From SHAN690 sp040221375 (lineage in GTDB: Bacteria > Bacteroidota > Bacteroidia > Flavobacteriales_G > Salibacteraceae), in NCBI GenBank assembly GCA_040221375.1, contig JAVKEP010000067.1, positions 1 through 64,000 of the forward strand: a stretch of DNA of 64,000 bases, written 5' to 3'. Each line of letters begins with the position of its first letter. The stretch's first letter is position 1. The notes beneath the pieces were generated by a model. That model was not told where the DNA came from. It did no database searches and saw nothing but the letters and a program-made list of their open reading frames with translations. Below are positions 33,512 to 42,503 of this stretch, in pieces. A program made the position numbers and the translations under genes.

Positions 33512-34936
33512 TCAGGATAATTTTCTGACACGGTAGTTCAGCGCAGAGACGGCGACCGTCATCACCGGGCTGATCAAGCAAAAGAAGCAGAATGGCCAAT
33601 AGATCGCAGTGGCGACCCCCAACACGCCTGCTTGTGCAGCACCACACGTATTCCATGGGATAAGGACCGATGTAACCGTACCCGCGTCTTCCAATGTTCT
33701 GCTGAGGTTCACCGGGTGGAGTCCTCTTTCTTCGTAGGCTTTCTGGTACATTTTTCCAGGGACCACGATCGCTAGGTACTGATCACTCGCAGTGAGGTTC
33801 ATGAAAATGGAACTTGCAGCGGTTGTGCCTACGAGCCCGGTTTGTCCGTGCGCCAATTTCAACAAGGCTTCAGAAATGGTAGCGAGGCATCCGCTTTTTT
33901 CCATGATTCCTCCAAATACCATAGCACAGATAACGAGCCAGATGGTTCCCAGCATGCCCGACATGCCACCCGACGAAAGCAGTTCAGCCAAGAGGGGGTT
34001 GCTACTAGGAATACTAAAATCGCTCCCCATCGCTGTCACGGCAATCGAGTAGGCTCCATTGTATTCGCCTTGCGAAAGGAGGTCAGCGATCAATGGCCCT
34101 TCGAATACAAATCCACCTAATACCCCGAGGAGCGTACCAATGGCAAGGGCAGGAACCGCAGGGACTCGTTTAATGATCAGCCCAACGACCGCTAGAGGAA
34201 CGATGAACAGCCAAGGAGACAAAGAGAAGTTCGCTTCCAGTTGCTGGTTGACCATGGCGACGTTCTCAGCATTCATCTGCTTATCAAAGGAGAGTCCGAT
34301 GATCAAGAAGATGAGAAGGGTGATCAAGATGCTAGGGACAGTAGTGATGGCCATGTATCGGATATGTGAGAACAAATCGGTACCCGCCACCGCAGGTGCA
34401 AGGTTTGTAGTGTCACTCAGGGGGGACATCTTGTCTCCAAAATAAGCCCCTGAAATGATGGAGCCGGCAATGAGTCCTTCATGAATGTCCATGGTTTTAC
34501 CGATGCCTAACAAAGCGATGCCTACCGTGGCAATGGTGCCCCAAGAGCTGCCAGTTGCCAGCGATACTACGGCACTGATCACGCAAGCCGTAAATAAAAA
34601 GTAATCGGGATGAAGGATTTTGAGGCCGTAGTAAATCATTGCTGGAACCACGCCGCCAAACAACCAACTTCCTGAGAGCGAACCAATCAGCAGTAGGACC
34701 AATATGGCCGGGAGTGCTTGACGGATGTTTTCTGTAACTCCTTCCATCATTTTGCCTGGTGGCGTCTTTAAGAACAATCCCACAATTCCAGCGAAGCCCC
34801 CCGCCGCCAGTAGGGCGAGCTGATTGGCAAACGACAGTGCATCGTCGCCAAAGATGTGGACGTTGAGCGCCAGCATGCCTATCAGAAACAGCAGGGGAAG
34901 GAAGGCCAATGCGAAATGCGGACGAGATGCTTGCAT
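33512..34936 (-). CDS. nhaC: NhaC-family Na+/H+ antiporter
   Basis: A 474-residue inner-membrane protein with about 11 hydrophobic segments. Family motifs: ATGSSWGTIATVGIAL, GAYFGDKMSPLSDTTNLAPA (strongly conserved in NhaC), ENIRQALPAILVLLLIG and DAGTVTSVLIPWNTCGAAQAG. It expels sodium in exchange for protons, matching the two sodium symporters in the window and a marine habit. Lies between the OmpA/TSP3 gene and the SprB protein on the minus strand, separated from the former by a terminator. Confidence 0.92.
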   Translation of the reverse strand: MQASRPHFALAFLPLLFLIGMLALNVHIFGDDALSFANQLALLAAGGFAGIVGLFLKTPPGKMMEGVTENIRQALPAILVLLLIGSLSGSWLFGGVVPAMIYYGLKILHPDYFLFTACVISAVVSLATGSSWGTIATVGIALLGIGKTMDIHEGLIAGSIISGAYFGDKMSPLSDTTNLAPAVAGTDLFSHIRYMAITTVPSILITLLIFLIIGLSFDKQMNAENVAMVNQQLEANFSLSPWLFIVPLAVVGLIIKRVPAVPALAIGTLLGVLGGFVFEGPLIADLLSQGEYNGAYSIAVTAMGSDFSIPSSNPLLAELLSSGGMSGMLGTIWLVICAMVFGGIMEKSGCLATISEALLKLAHGQTGLVGTTAASSIFMNLTASDQYLAIVVPGKMYQKAYEERGLHPVNLSRTLEDAGTVTSVLIPWNTCGAAQAGVLGVATAIYWPFCFFCLISPVMTVAVSALNYRVRKLS

Positions 34937-34964
34937 GCGACGAATATGCGATTTTCAAGCAAGC

Positions 34965-34997
34965 AAAAAAAAGCCCCTGCCGATATCGACAGAGGCT
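34965..34997 (-). terminator. Rho-independent terminator after the TSP3/OmpA gene
   Basis: Minus strand AGCC-T-CTGTCGATATCGGCAGG-G-GCT hairpin with a few mismatches, followed by TTTTTTTT. It begins 26 bp after the stop at 35023. Confidence 0.75.
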
Positions 34998-35022
34998 TAT
35001 TCGGATTCAAGTCAAATCTTGC

Positions 35023-37527
35023 TTATTCAAATACTACTTCCATTTCAACGCGTCGGTTCTTCGCCCTGCCTTCAGCAGTAGAGTTGTCCTCGATCGGTTG
35101 AGATTCTCCGAACCACTTGATGATGAGTCGTGAATTTTCAACCCCTTTCGAATTGAGGTAAGTACCGACCGCCTTAGAACGATTTTCAGAGATGGTCATG
35201 TTAGAAGCATCGCTTCCGACGTTGTCCGTGTGTCCTGAGATCTGCAACCTCCAATCCGGCTTCTTAACCAGCAGTTCTGCCAGTCGATCCAATGACTCGA
35301 ATGAAGAAGAACGGATGACGGCTTTTCCTGTTTCGAATTCAAGGTTTGCAAAAGCAGTGTTCAATACTTCCTGCTCTTCCTTCTTGATCTCAGGACAGCC
35401 TTGGTTCTCAACGATTCCAGGTGTTTGAGGACAACGATCGTCCTTGTCGTAAACCCCATCGCCATCTAAATCACTGTAAGGACATCCGGCGTTCTCTGCT
35501 GGGCCTTCTGTATCTGGACAGCTGTCTTCGTTATCAATGACACCATCGCCATCACGATCACCGAATGGACAACCTTGATTGTCTACCGGACCTGCGGTTT
35601 CTGGGCATTTGTCTTTGTTGTCAGTCAACCCATCGCCGTCCGTATCAGGGCAGCCTTGCTTTTCAATTGGTCCAGGTAGTTCAGGACACTCGTCTTCGCT
35701 GTCTTTCAGCCCATCACCATCCGTATCCGGACAACCGTTGAACTCGGCGATACCAGGTATATCTGGGCAATCGTCTTCGCTGTCTTGAATGCCATCTGCG
35801 TCTGTATCCGGACAACCGTTGAACTCAGCAATTCCCGCAGTAGTGGGGCATGCGTCATCCTCATCTGGGATACCGTCTCCATCCGTATCTGGACAACCCG
35901 CAAATTCTTCGACTCCTGGGGCATCCGGGCAAGCGTCCTCCTTGTCGATGATGCCATCGCCATCCCTGTCTGGACATCCATTGAATTCTATCGATCCAGG
36001 GGTTTCAGGACAGAGGTCTTCTTTGTCCATTACGCCATCTTTATCCGTGTCAGGACATCCTTTGAACTTGAGCTCGCCGGGCGTGTCCGGGCAATCATCG
36101 TCCTTGTTTAGGATGCCATCCTTATCCTTGTCTTGCTTGCAACCAAACTTCCAGTTGAGTCCAGCAGTGAAGTGTCGGTTTTTAGAAGCCCAAGGCACAT
36201 AATTGAACGGAAACAAGAAATTCATTGTTCCAATGATGTTATCAGACATAGCGTAAAATTGGAACGGCCCAAATCGGGCAGAAGCTCCAACGCCTAGGTT
36301 TACAAAGCTTCGATTGTAGATGCTGTAGTTGGCATGCAAGCTGTACTTCTTGTTGATCTCATACCCGTAGGATAGGGTGAGTGCAGCCTTAAGCTTATCC
36401 TGAGGTTTACGCAAATTGATTAACGCACCGATGTTATGCTTTTCTCCGAAGTGAAAATTACCCGCGAGATTGAGGTGAGTTGGGAGGCTTGTTCTGTATT
36501 CCACGTCCGTGGTGTCCGCTCCAAATTGCCGATTGAGGCTGTCCAGCATTTTTTCTACAAAGCCCTCGAAGAGCGTATCGGTTGAGTTTCCAACGTCAAA
36601 GATGGATCCGTCCAACTCAAACCCATTGAATTCCCAATTCCCATCCGTGGCGAAAAAATTGCGCGGTTGATTGGTCCACTTTATAGAACCGAGGTCGATT
36701 AGAGAAGCACTGACTTCAATGTTCTCGGTCACTCTGTACGAGGCGCCGAGATCAAGTCCAAATCCCATGTTCGCGGTTCCAGGGTTGACGAACTCACCAT
36801 CATCGTCCACAGGAATCGATGTGTTGATTGCATAGCTGCCATCCAGTTGCAGGCCAAACGTTTCTTCATCCGTGGTCAAACCCAAGTCAGAAGCGGCTGT
36901 TTGAACGTTTACAAATCCCAAAATCAATTTCGGACGGATTCCAAGCTGAAGAACGTCGTTTTCGAGGAGTTTGACAGAGTATTGAAGTCCAATCTCAGCA
37001 AAGGTGCTGTGGTCAAGCCCCGTACCTTTAAACGAGGCTCGTTTACCGAGGAGTCGGGACTCGTCAGGAATATCTGAAGCTCCAGGATCGCTCGCCGCCA
37101 CACCATTCCCGATGAAGAGCAGTGTGAAGAGGTCTCGTGGATAATAGATATTGGTATTGGAACGCGCGCTGACATTGAGTCCCACGTAGTGCTTTTCCTT
37201 CAAATAGAACCCGAAGTGCACCAAGTCCTTTCTGAAATCAAAACTCATCGTATTGGTTTCTTGCATGGACCCGAGCGCCTTGATCGTATTGTCCATGCCG
37301 CGACCAAACTTGCTCAGCGAGGCTTTGGAAAATCCGCTGTTTCCGTAGTTGAGCGTGGTTGAGCCGAAGAGTATTCCGCCTACGGTGACCTTACAAGACG
37401 GTGTAAATGAAGGGTTGTTGATTCCCGATTGCTGCAGTAAACGCATGTTGTACTGGGTCAAACCCAATTGAGCTTGTGCTGCTTGGATTGAAAACGCCAA
37501 TAGGAGTAAAGCGATAATCTTTTTCAT
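35023..37527 (-). CDS. Outer-membrane protein with TSP3 calcium repeats and OmpA domain
   Basis: An 834-residue exported protein (MKKIIALLLLAFSIQAAQAQ). Residues 20-455 are beta-barrel-like (DUF5723-like by its LTQYNMRLLQQSGINNPSF start), residues about 463-711 hold nine thrombospondin type 3 repeats of the form DTDGDGIxDxxDxCPxxPG...GCP, which bind calcium and form a stiff stalk, and residues 712-834 are an OmpA peptidoglycan-binding domain (LQISGHTDNVGSDASN, AKNRRVEMEVVF). It ties a membrane barrel to the wall. The lipoprotein 23 bp upstream is probably cotranscribed. Confidence 0.88.
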   Translation of the reverse strand: MKKIIALLLLAFSIQAAQAQLGLTQYNMRLLQQSGINNPSFTPSCKVTVGGILFGSTTLNYGNSGFSKASLSKFGRGMDNTIKALGSMQETNTMSFDFRKDLVHFGFYLKEKHYVGLNVSARSNTNIYYPRDLFTLLFIGNGVAASDPGASDIPDESRLLGKRASFKGTGLDHSTFAEIGLQYSVKLLENDVLQLGIRPKLILGFVNVQTAASDLGLTTDEETFGLQLDGSYAINTSIPVDDDGEFVNPGTANMGFGLDLGASYRVTENIEVSASLIDLGSIKWTNQPRNFFATDGNWEFNGFELDGSIFDVGNSTDTLFEGFVEKMLDSLNRQFGADTTDVEYRTSLPTHLNLAGNFHFGEKHNIGALINLRKPQDKLKAALTLSYGYEINKKYSLHANYSIYNRSFVNLGVGASARFGPFQFYAMSDNIIGTMNFLFPFNYVPWASKNRHFTAGLNWKFGCKQDKDKDGILNKDDDCPDTPGELKFKGCPDTDKDGVMDKEDLCPETPGSIEFNGCPDRDGDGIIDKEDACPDAPGVEEFAGCPDTDGDGIPDEDDACPTTAGIAEFNGCPDTDADGIQDSEDDCPDIPGIAEFNGCPDTDGDGLKDSEDECPELPGPIEKQGCPDTDGDGLTDNKDKCPETAGPVDNQGCPFGDRDGDGVIDNEDSCPDTEGPAENAGCPYSDLDGDGVYDKDDRCPQTPGIVENQGCPEIKKEEQEVLNTAFANLEFETGKAVIRSSSFESLDRLAELLVKKPDWRLQISGHTDNVGSDASNMTISENRSKAVGTYLNSKGVENSRLIIKWFGESQPIEDNSTAEGRAKNRRVEMEVVFE

Positions 37528-37550
37528 AGTTGAGGCTAAGTAGGATTGAA

Positions 37551-38807
37551 TTAAGGAAACGAAGGAAGTCCGAGCGAATCTCGCACGGCGTCGTTGAGCG
37601 AATCAATATTGACTTCTCCACCGACCCTCGTTTTAATTCCTAGGTTCAGTTTAAGGTATTGGCTGCTGAATATTTTCACGAAGTCTCCATCGTCGTAACC
37701 AGAAGTCTGGAACTCGAGTTCGATGACGAGTGCATTGCCTTTGGCGAACACTTCTAGGTCATCGTTGCCTGTAATCGGATTGTCCTTGTAAATCCGCACA
37801 TCCGTGATCAATTTGGCCGACTGGCTAGTAGGATTAGAGCTTGGGTTCAGGTTGCTCTGTGCTGCCCCAGGAATGATGACGTTGTTATCACGGAAATCGC
37901 CCGTAGTCGCCTCGTAGAGTGGGAGCGGGGCAATGGTGTCAAAAGTGCTCGTATCCACGATGAAACCGTTCATGGTCGCTTCCAAAGGAATGCCGTTCTC
38001 AAAGTTCAATCGAAGAAAAGCGAAATCGATGACATCAGTAAGTAAGTCTTCTTCAAACTCATAGGGAATGGTATCTCGGTACACGAACTTGCCCTTTCCC
38101 TCAAAGGGTAAAACCACTTTGGCATAAACTTCAACTCGGTCTCCTGAGATGCCGGAGCCTCCCTTGGAGGTGATGATCGGTTGGTAGTACAAGTACTTCG
38201 GTGTCGGTTCAAAAACTACCGTTAGCGCATTGGTTGGATCTGTGTTTTCGTTGGTGATGGTATACTCCGATATACCACCCGCTGTGATGTCTCCTGCGGC
38301 TACAGGGATGAAGCCGTCTTGCAGATTGAAAAAGTATTTGTTTTGATTCTGCACATTCTGCGTGTAGATTGTGTCAAACGACATCTCGTAGTCCATGTTC
38401 GTGTAATTGTCAAAGACAAATTGCACCTCTGGATTTGAGAATTGGAAGGAGCCTTCCTTTGACTTACCGAGCATGCGAAGGAACATTCTGCGTTCTTCGA
38501 GTTCGATGGATATGGGTTGATCGTACGTCCCGTTGGTATTTTGGAATTGGAGCAACGTCATCGGCTCCAATGTATCTGTATACACCAGCTTAAAAAAGAA
38601 GGTGCTGTCGGTTCCAGTTCCAAACTCATATTCACTCTGGACCTCATTCGGTCGAGCGCCAATCACATCACCCATGGATAACCGGGCATCGAGAAGTGGG
38701 AAAGCGTAGGTTGGACTGACTCCAATGATGTTGGGGTCTTTTTTACAATCCACAAGGGTAATCGCGAGGGCTATACCCATTAGGGACAAGGACAAAGCTT
38801 TTTTCAT
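37551..38807 (-). CDS. Large lipoprotein of unknown function, partner of the TSP3/OmpA gene
   Basis: A 418-residue lipoprotein (lipobox TLVDC, Cys 21, then KKDPNIIGVSPTYAFPLLDA). The body is beta-rich with segments ITSKGGSGISGDRVEVYAKV and LVIELEFQTSGYDDGDFVKIF. No named domain recognised. It is 23 bp from the next gene and shares its direction, so the two probably assemble together in the envelope. Confidence 0.7.
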   Translation of the reverse strand: MKKALSLSLMGIALAITLVDCKKDPNIIGVSPTYAFPLLDARLSMGDVIGARPNEVQSEYEFGTGTDSTFFFKLVYTDTLEPMTLLQFQNTNGTYDQPISIELEERRMFLRMLGKSKEGSFQFSNPEVQFVFDNYTNMDYEMSFDTIYTQNVQNQNKYFFNLQDGFIPVAAGDITAGGISEYTITNENTDPTNALTVVFEPTPKYLYYQPIITSKGGSGISGDRVEVYAKVVLPFEGKGKFVYRDTIPYEFEEDLLTDVIDFAFLRLNFENGIPLEATMNGFIVDTSTFDTIAPLPLYEATTGDFRDNNVIIPGAAQSNLNPSSNPTSQSAKLITDVRIYKDNPITGNDDLEVFAKGNALVIELEFQTSGYDDGDFVKIFSSQYLKLNLGIKTRVGGEVNIDSLNDAVRDSLGLPSFP

Positions 38808-38889
38808 AAGGCTGTAGTTAGATCGTTAGCTCACGTACAATGTTAGCCAAAAATGCTAGTAAGCATACGAAGGAATGGGCAAAAGGGTT

Positions 38890-39429
38890 TTAATCTTTTA
38901 TCTGATGCCACAGTGTATCCAGCCGCATAGCGTCGTCAATGTCCTCATCTTCAAACGCGTTGACCCATGAAACAGCGGTCAAATACCAACGATCATCTTG
39001 ATACGCCATCGAAAAGCTAAACCAAAGCATTTGTTCAAATGCGACGCTGGGGTTCTTGCGTTCAACGATCGACTGAAAAACTAGGCTATGGATCATGGCT
39101 ACGTCGACGTAATAATCGATGCTTCGTTCAATCTCGTCATAGCTCATCGTATTGTTCAAATAGAAGTCATTGCTCCCGTTCAGAAAATCCTTGACTGTGC
39201 CTCCTCTAGAAGATGAGACCATACTCGACCGCTGCACGATTGATTGAATGGTGCCGTCCTCCATAAACAGGGCATTCAACGCTTGGCTTCGCTCCTCCAA
39301 CGTCGGCAATTCCAATGCGCGATAAAATGAAGCGATGACTTCACTGGGATTGCCCAAGTTTGTTTGAGAAATTGCTGCGAAACCGCCCAACCAGAAGCAC
39401 AATGTCAATATGTAGGCAACAATTTTCAT
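38890..39429 (-). CDS. Secreted NTF2-like protein (second of a pair)
   Basis: About 179 residues with a signal peptide (MKIVAYILTLCFWLGGFAAIS). Mature part starts NPSEVIASFYRALELPTLEER and follows the helix-rich then beta pattern of NTF2/SnoaL-like folds (MEDGTIQSIVQRSS, SFSMAYQDDRWYLTAVSW). Its ATG overlaps the stop of the larger NTF2-like gene by 4 bp (39426-39429), so translation is coupled. It is a distant paralogue of that protein. Function unknown. Confidence 0.7.
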   Translation of the reverse strand: MKIVAYILTLCFWLGGFAAISQTNLGNPSEVIASFYRALELPTLEERSQALNALFMEDGTIQSIVQRSSMVSSSRGGTVKDFLNGSNDFYLNNTMSYDEIERSIDYYVDVAMIHSLVFQSIVERKNPSVAFEQMLWFSFSMAYQDDRWYLTAVSWVNAFEDEDIDDAMRLDTLWHQIKD

Positions 39430-40301
39430 AGTAAATAGAATACCAATTTCGTTTTCACGCTTGCGTCGCTCTTCACCCCGGGGTACCATATCAACATGCT
39501 CTTAACAAACGACGTGGCCCGCTCAATTTGTGCTCCACTCAAGTCGCCCACGTAACCTAAGCGAGCAAAGCCGTCTTCCTCGATAACCACAGTAAACGGA
39601 GCGCCTTGCGCATCGCCATCGGTCGTCACGTTGAAGGCCGAGAGCAATGAAGTGTACAGCGATGGATCGCCCGGGTACTCCGGAGCAACTTGTAGTTCGT
39701 CAATGTTATAGACCTTACTCGGGTCGTACAACGACATGGTTTCTGTTGTATCCTCAGCGTTAGATTCGCCGATGCCCAATGCTAATTCGGCAGAGAGTTC
39801 CTGCGGCCAAAGTTCTTCGCTAAACGGGAAGGTGGAAACTTCATTTTGAATGACCAGGCTGGCTATTTTCCAATCGGTTTGCTGGATCATTTGGACGGCC
39901 TGTATGCTCCTCAAACGGAGCGTATCCCCAGATTTCTTGTCGATGAGTCGTGTATAAACGCTCATGTACGCCGTGGCCAAATGTCCGTAATAGCGAGAAA
40001 GCACGACTACGGGTTGTTGCTCTACGTCAAACATTTTAACCAAGGTGTCTACCTGGGCACTGAACTCGTCTTGAGTCAACGAAATGATCTTGCTTTTTCC
40101 GTCCGCTGTGTAGTTGACCACTTGACAATGGGCATCAGGGGTGAAAAACGCTTTTGGATCAAAATTGGCTCTGGCCGAAGCGAGGTAGAATGCATCAATG
40201 GCTTGTACAGAAGTGCTAGGTGTTTGCGCCAATGAAACAGCTGGCATCATACCGAGTCCAAGAGAGGCAATTAGAGCTATATGAAAATGCAAGTGTTTCA
40301 T
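39426..40301 (-). CDS. Secreted NTF2-like / TonB-C-like protein
   Basis: A 291-residue exported protein (MKHLHFHIALIASLGLGMMPAVSLAQ). Residues 35-150 are NTF2-like (AIDAFYLASARANFDPKAFF, TAYMSVYTRLIDKKSGD, QTDWKIASLVIQNE). The last 75 residues (APFTVVIEEDGFARLGYVGD, IERATSFVKSMLIWYPGV) match the beta-alpha-beta outline of a TonB C-terminal domain. It overlaps ybaB by 4 bp and the next NTF2-like gene by 4 bp, a tightly coupled three-gene unit. Confidence 0.7.
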   Translation of the reverse strand: MKHLHFHIALIASLGLGMMPAVSLAQTPSTSVQAIDAFYLASARANFDPKAFFTPDAHCQVVNYTADGKSKIISLTQDEFSAQVDTLVKMFDVEQQPVVVLSRYYGHLATAYMSVYTRLIDKKSGDTLRLRSIQAVQMIQQTDWKIASLVIQNEVSTFPFSEELWPQELSAELALGIGESNAEDTTETMSLYDPSKVYNIDELQVAPEYPGDPSLYTSLLSAFNVTTDGDAQGAPFTVVIEEDGFARLGYVGDLSGAQIERATSFVKSMLIWYPGVKSDASVKTKLVFYLL

Positions 40302-40606
40302 CCAAACATTCCTCCCAATCCGGGCATCATTGCACCTGCCGCTGATTTCATTTCAGTTTCATTCACTTTTTCGGCCTTTTCTAAGGCATCGTTCGTCGCT
40401 AAGACGATGTAATCTTCGAGCATTTCTTTGTCGGCTAACAGGTCTTCATCAACAACTACCGTGCCTTTGATTACGCGATTTCCGTTGCAGGTCACCTTGA
40501 CTTTTCCTTGAGGGGATTGACCTTCAACTGTAATCGTTTCTAGGCGTGCTTTGATCTTGTCCATTTCAGCTTTGGCCGCCTGCAGCTTTTTCATCATGTC
40601 AAACAT
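40298..40606 (-). CDS. ybaB: YbaB/EbfC family nucleoid-associated protein
   Basis: A 102-residue protein with the family outline MMKKLQAAKAEMDKIKARLE, VEGQSPQGKVKVTCNGN, then VVDEDLLADKEMLEDYIVLATNDA and a Gly/Met-rich tail (AGAMMPGLGGMFG). YbaB forms DNA-binding dimers with tweezer-like helices. In many bacteria it sits in a dnaX-ybaB-recR operon; here it is first in a unit with two secreted proteins, overlapping the next start as ATGA. Confidence 0.92.
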   Translation of the reverse strand: MFDMMKKLQAAKAEMDKIKARLETITVEGQSPQGKVKVTCNGNRVIKGTVVVDEDLLADKEMLEDYIVLATNDALEKAEKVNETEMKSAAGAMMPGLGGMFG

Positions 40607-40691
40607 CCTCGTCCTTTTTTAGCAAAGGAAAGCAATGATTTTATACCTAATTTAATTTCTTTTGCCGTCCGTCCAACCTGATCAACGATCC

Positions 40692-41927
40692 ATGCGTTTC
40701 GCACTATTTGCCTGCCTCATCATAGCCATCTCTGGTACAATCTACGCTCAACCGTCAACGAATTGGGGTATACCGATGTACTACCATCACCTTCTCTTAG
40801 AGTCTCCTCAATTTCAAAACGTTGACTACGACTACTACCCGGGAAGCAGCAACTCTACTACGCGCTTGTATCCACCTGAGTTGAACAAGGTCACTGAGGC
40901 GTTTCTCGCTCACATCGAACGACAGCGAATCGTGGAGAGTTATACCGGACCCTTGGGTCCTGCGATTCCTTCATCTTATGGCGACATAGCGATGGCTTCC
41001 TTTCTAGAAATGCGCAGTGTAGGTAGCCTTGCCCGCTTAGGGCGATACTACATAGACCTTTCAGTCAAAGAGAAGATTGCCCAAAAAGAAGGGGGCGTTT
41101 ATCGGGATGACCAAGCATTCATTGTGGATGGTGACATTCTCCGAGGCGTAGATACTGTGTACACCCAGGACTTGGCAACGGGGGAAATGTACGCGGAAAC
41201 CGTTGAGCTGAAATCTGATTTCTTGGAGAACGCTGTCGGGCTTGGCTTCACAGAATTATGGTCCTACGATAAAAAGAAGGCTGCGTTTCACAAAGAAGTG
41301 AAGTACCTGTCTTTGGATGAATCCGTCTTTTATGAAGACACCTATCGGGGCCTTCGCGCTTTGTTCAATTTCAAAACCGCGAAGTTCAATAAGAAGTACC
41401 TCGGCTCAGACGGCTTGGTGCGCAAGGGCATGGAGTCAACCACCTTGTTTGATCGTGACTTCAGGGTAGATGATGAATGCTACGTGGAAGGTATGGCAAA
41501 GTCTCCGCACGCTGCCGGATACATCGAGCCGAGCGATCGAATCGAAATGATCATGGACATCGTTGAAGGAGTTAAATCAGGACAATTGACGATTTATCAT
41601 TACAATTTTATCGACTTTGACATTGCGAAAGCCGAGAAGGCAAGCGTAGCCGAATTCTTTGAGGCACAGCGCTTGGTCGACACGGTTTACGTTGAAAATT
41701 TGATTGACGGAACATTGGAGGAGGTGGAAGTTGTGGAAGACCTCCTGTTGGAAGACGTCGTTGGCTTTCAGTTCTTTGAAGACTGGTTTATTGACGCCGA
41801 TAATTTCTCGATGTATAAGCGAGTCAACGGAATGGTCATGCTGACCTTGGCTTTGGACGAGATTGGAGAGGTCAAAGGCATCAAGCCCTTCGCGCCTTTT
41901 TACATCAAGTTCAGTCCTAAAATGTAA
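40692..41927 (+). CDS. GldN/PorN-like secreted protein with an internal duplication
   Basis: About 411 residues, exported (MRFALFACLIIAISGTIYAQ). Two similar modules: VDTVYTQDLATGEMYAETVE ... FTELWSYDKKKAAFHKEVKYL in the first and VDTVYVENLIDGTLEEVEVV ... FEDWFIDADNFSMYKRVNGM in the second. The last segments (EDWFIDADNFSMYKR, GEIGEVKGIKPFAPFYIKF) and DIVEGVKSGQLTIY resemble GldN/PorN, a T9SS ring-associated protein, more than any other family I know. Start 40692 chosen over an upstream TTG for the signal peptide. It converges with a GldM-C-like gene. Confidence 0.6.
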   Translation: MRFALFACLIIAISGTIYAQPSTNWGIPMYYHHLLLESPQFQNVDYDYYPGSSNSTTRLYPPELNKVTEAFLAHIERQRIVESYTGPLGPAIPSSYGDIAMASFLEMRSVGSLARLGRYYIDLSVKEKIAQKEGGVYRDDQAFIVDGDILRGVDTVYTQDLATGEMYAETVELKSDFLENAVGLGFTELWSYDKKKAAFHKEVKYLSLDESVFYEDTYRGLRALFNFKTAKFNKKYLGSDGLVRKGMESTTLFDRDFRVDDECYVEGMAKSPHAAGYIEPSDRIEMIMDIVEGVKSGQLTIYHYNFIDFDIAKAEKASVAEFFEAQRLVDTVYVENLIDGTLEEVEVVEDLLLEDVVGFQFFEDWFIDADNFSMYKRVNGMVMLTLALDEIGEVKGIKPFAPFYIKFSPKM

Positions 41928-41937
41928 GCGCCCAGAA

Positions 41938-42357
41938 TTACTTAGCTACGATGTCTAATTTGATGTTAGGTGCAGCTACGACTTTACCGTCCTTGCCACT
42001 TACCTGAACGTCAAACACCTCGATACTGTTTCCGACTTGGAGTGCACCGACGTAGGCTTTGCAATTGTTGCTGTAGTTGGCTCCTTTATTACTGCATTCG
42101 CTGACTTTCTCACCACGGTCTAGCTTTAGCTTGTAACTCAAGACTTTCCAGCGCTCATCGTCATCGTACTCGGTTACGAAAATGCCCCGACTTCTGAGAA
42201 TGTCGCTCAACTTAACGCTGGCATCTTCTTTTTGTCCGGCAAGGTGCGTGATCAAAACTACTTCTTCCTCCGTGGAAGAAGACTGACTCAAGGAAGGTGT
42301 GGAGGCTAAAGTAAACCCCACCATCAGTAAGAGTGCGCTGAGTTGTGATGCATTCAT
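41938..42357 (-). CDS. Small secreted protein resembling the GldM/PorM C-terminal domain
   Basis: About 139 residues with a signal peptide (MNASQLSALLLMVGFTLASTPSLSQ). The rest, ILRSRGIFVTEYDDDERWKV, LSYKLKLDRGEKVSECSNKG, NSIEVFDVQVSGKDGK, follows the strand order of the last periplasmic domain of GldM (SYxLxxxRG...NKGxxFS...IxVxDVxxxGxDG). The match is by pattern only. It faces the GldN-like gene tail to tail with 10 bp between stops, and GldM-C and GldN contact each other in the T9SS ring. Start 42357 used for the signal; a longer frame exists. Confidence 0.5.
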   Translation of the reverse strand: MNASQLSALLLMVGFTLASTPSLSQSSSTEEEVVLITHLAGQKEDASVKLSDILRSRGIFVTEYDDDERWKVLSYKLKLDRGEKVSECSNKGANYSNNCKAYVGALQVGNSIEVFDVQVSGKDGKVVAAPNIKLDIVAK

Positions 42358-42503
42358 GATTTTTAGTCTAAGGGTTTGAGGCAAAGTTAGAACAGCCATT
42401 GCAAAACCAATGCCTAGATCAATTTCAAATTGATGAGACCAGAAAATAGCGAATAAGCAACGCAGTCATCGTAGCCTTGACATGCAAGCGCTCGACTACC
42501 TTG

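Noticed and set aside
35395..36140. Regular DNA repeats that could suggest a CRISPR or satellite array
   Set aside because: They encode nine TSP3 repeats in one frame; spacing and variation follow the protein, not a repeat-spacer array.
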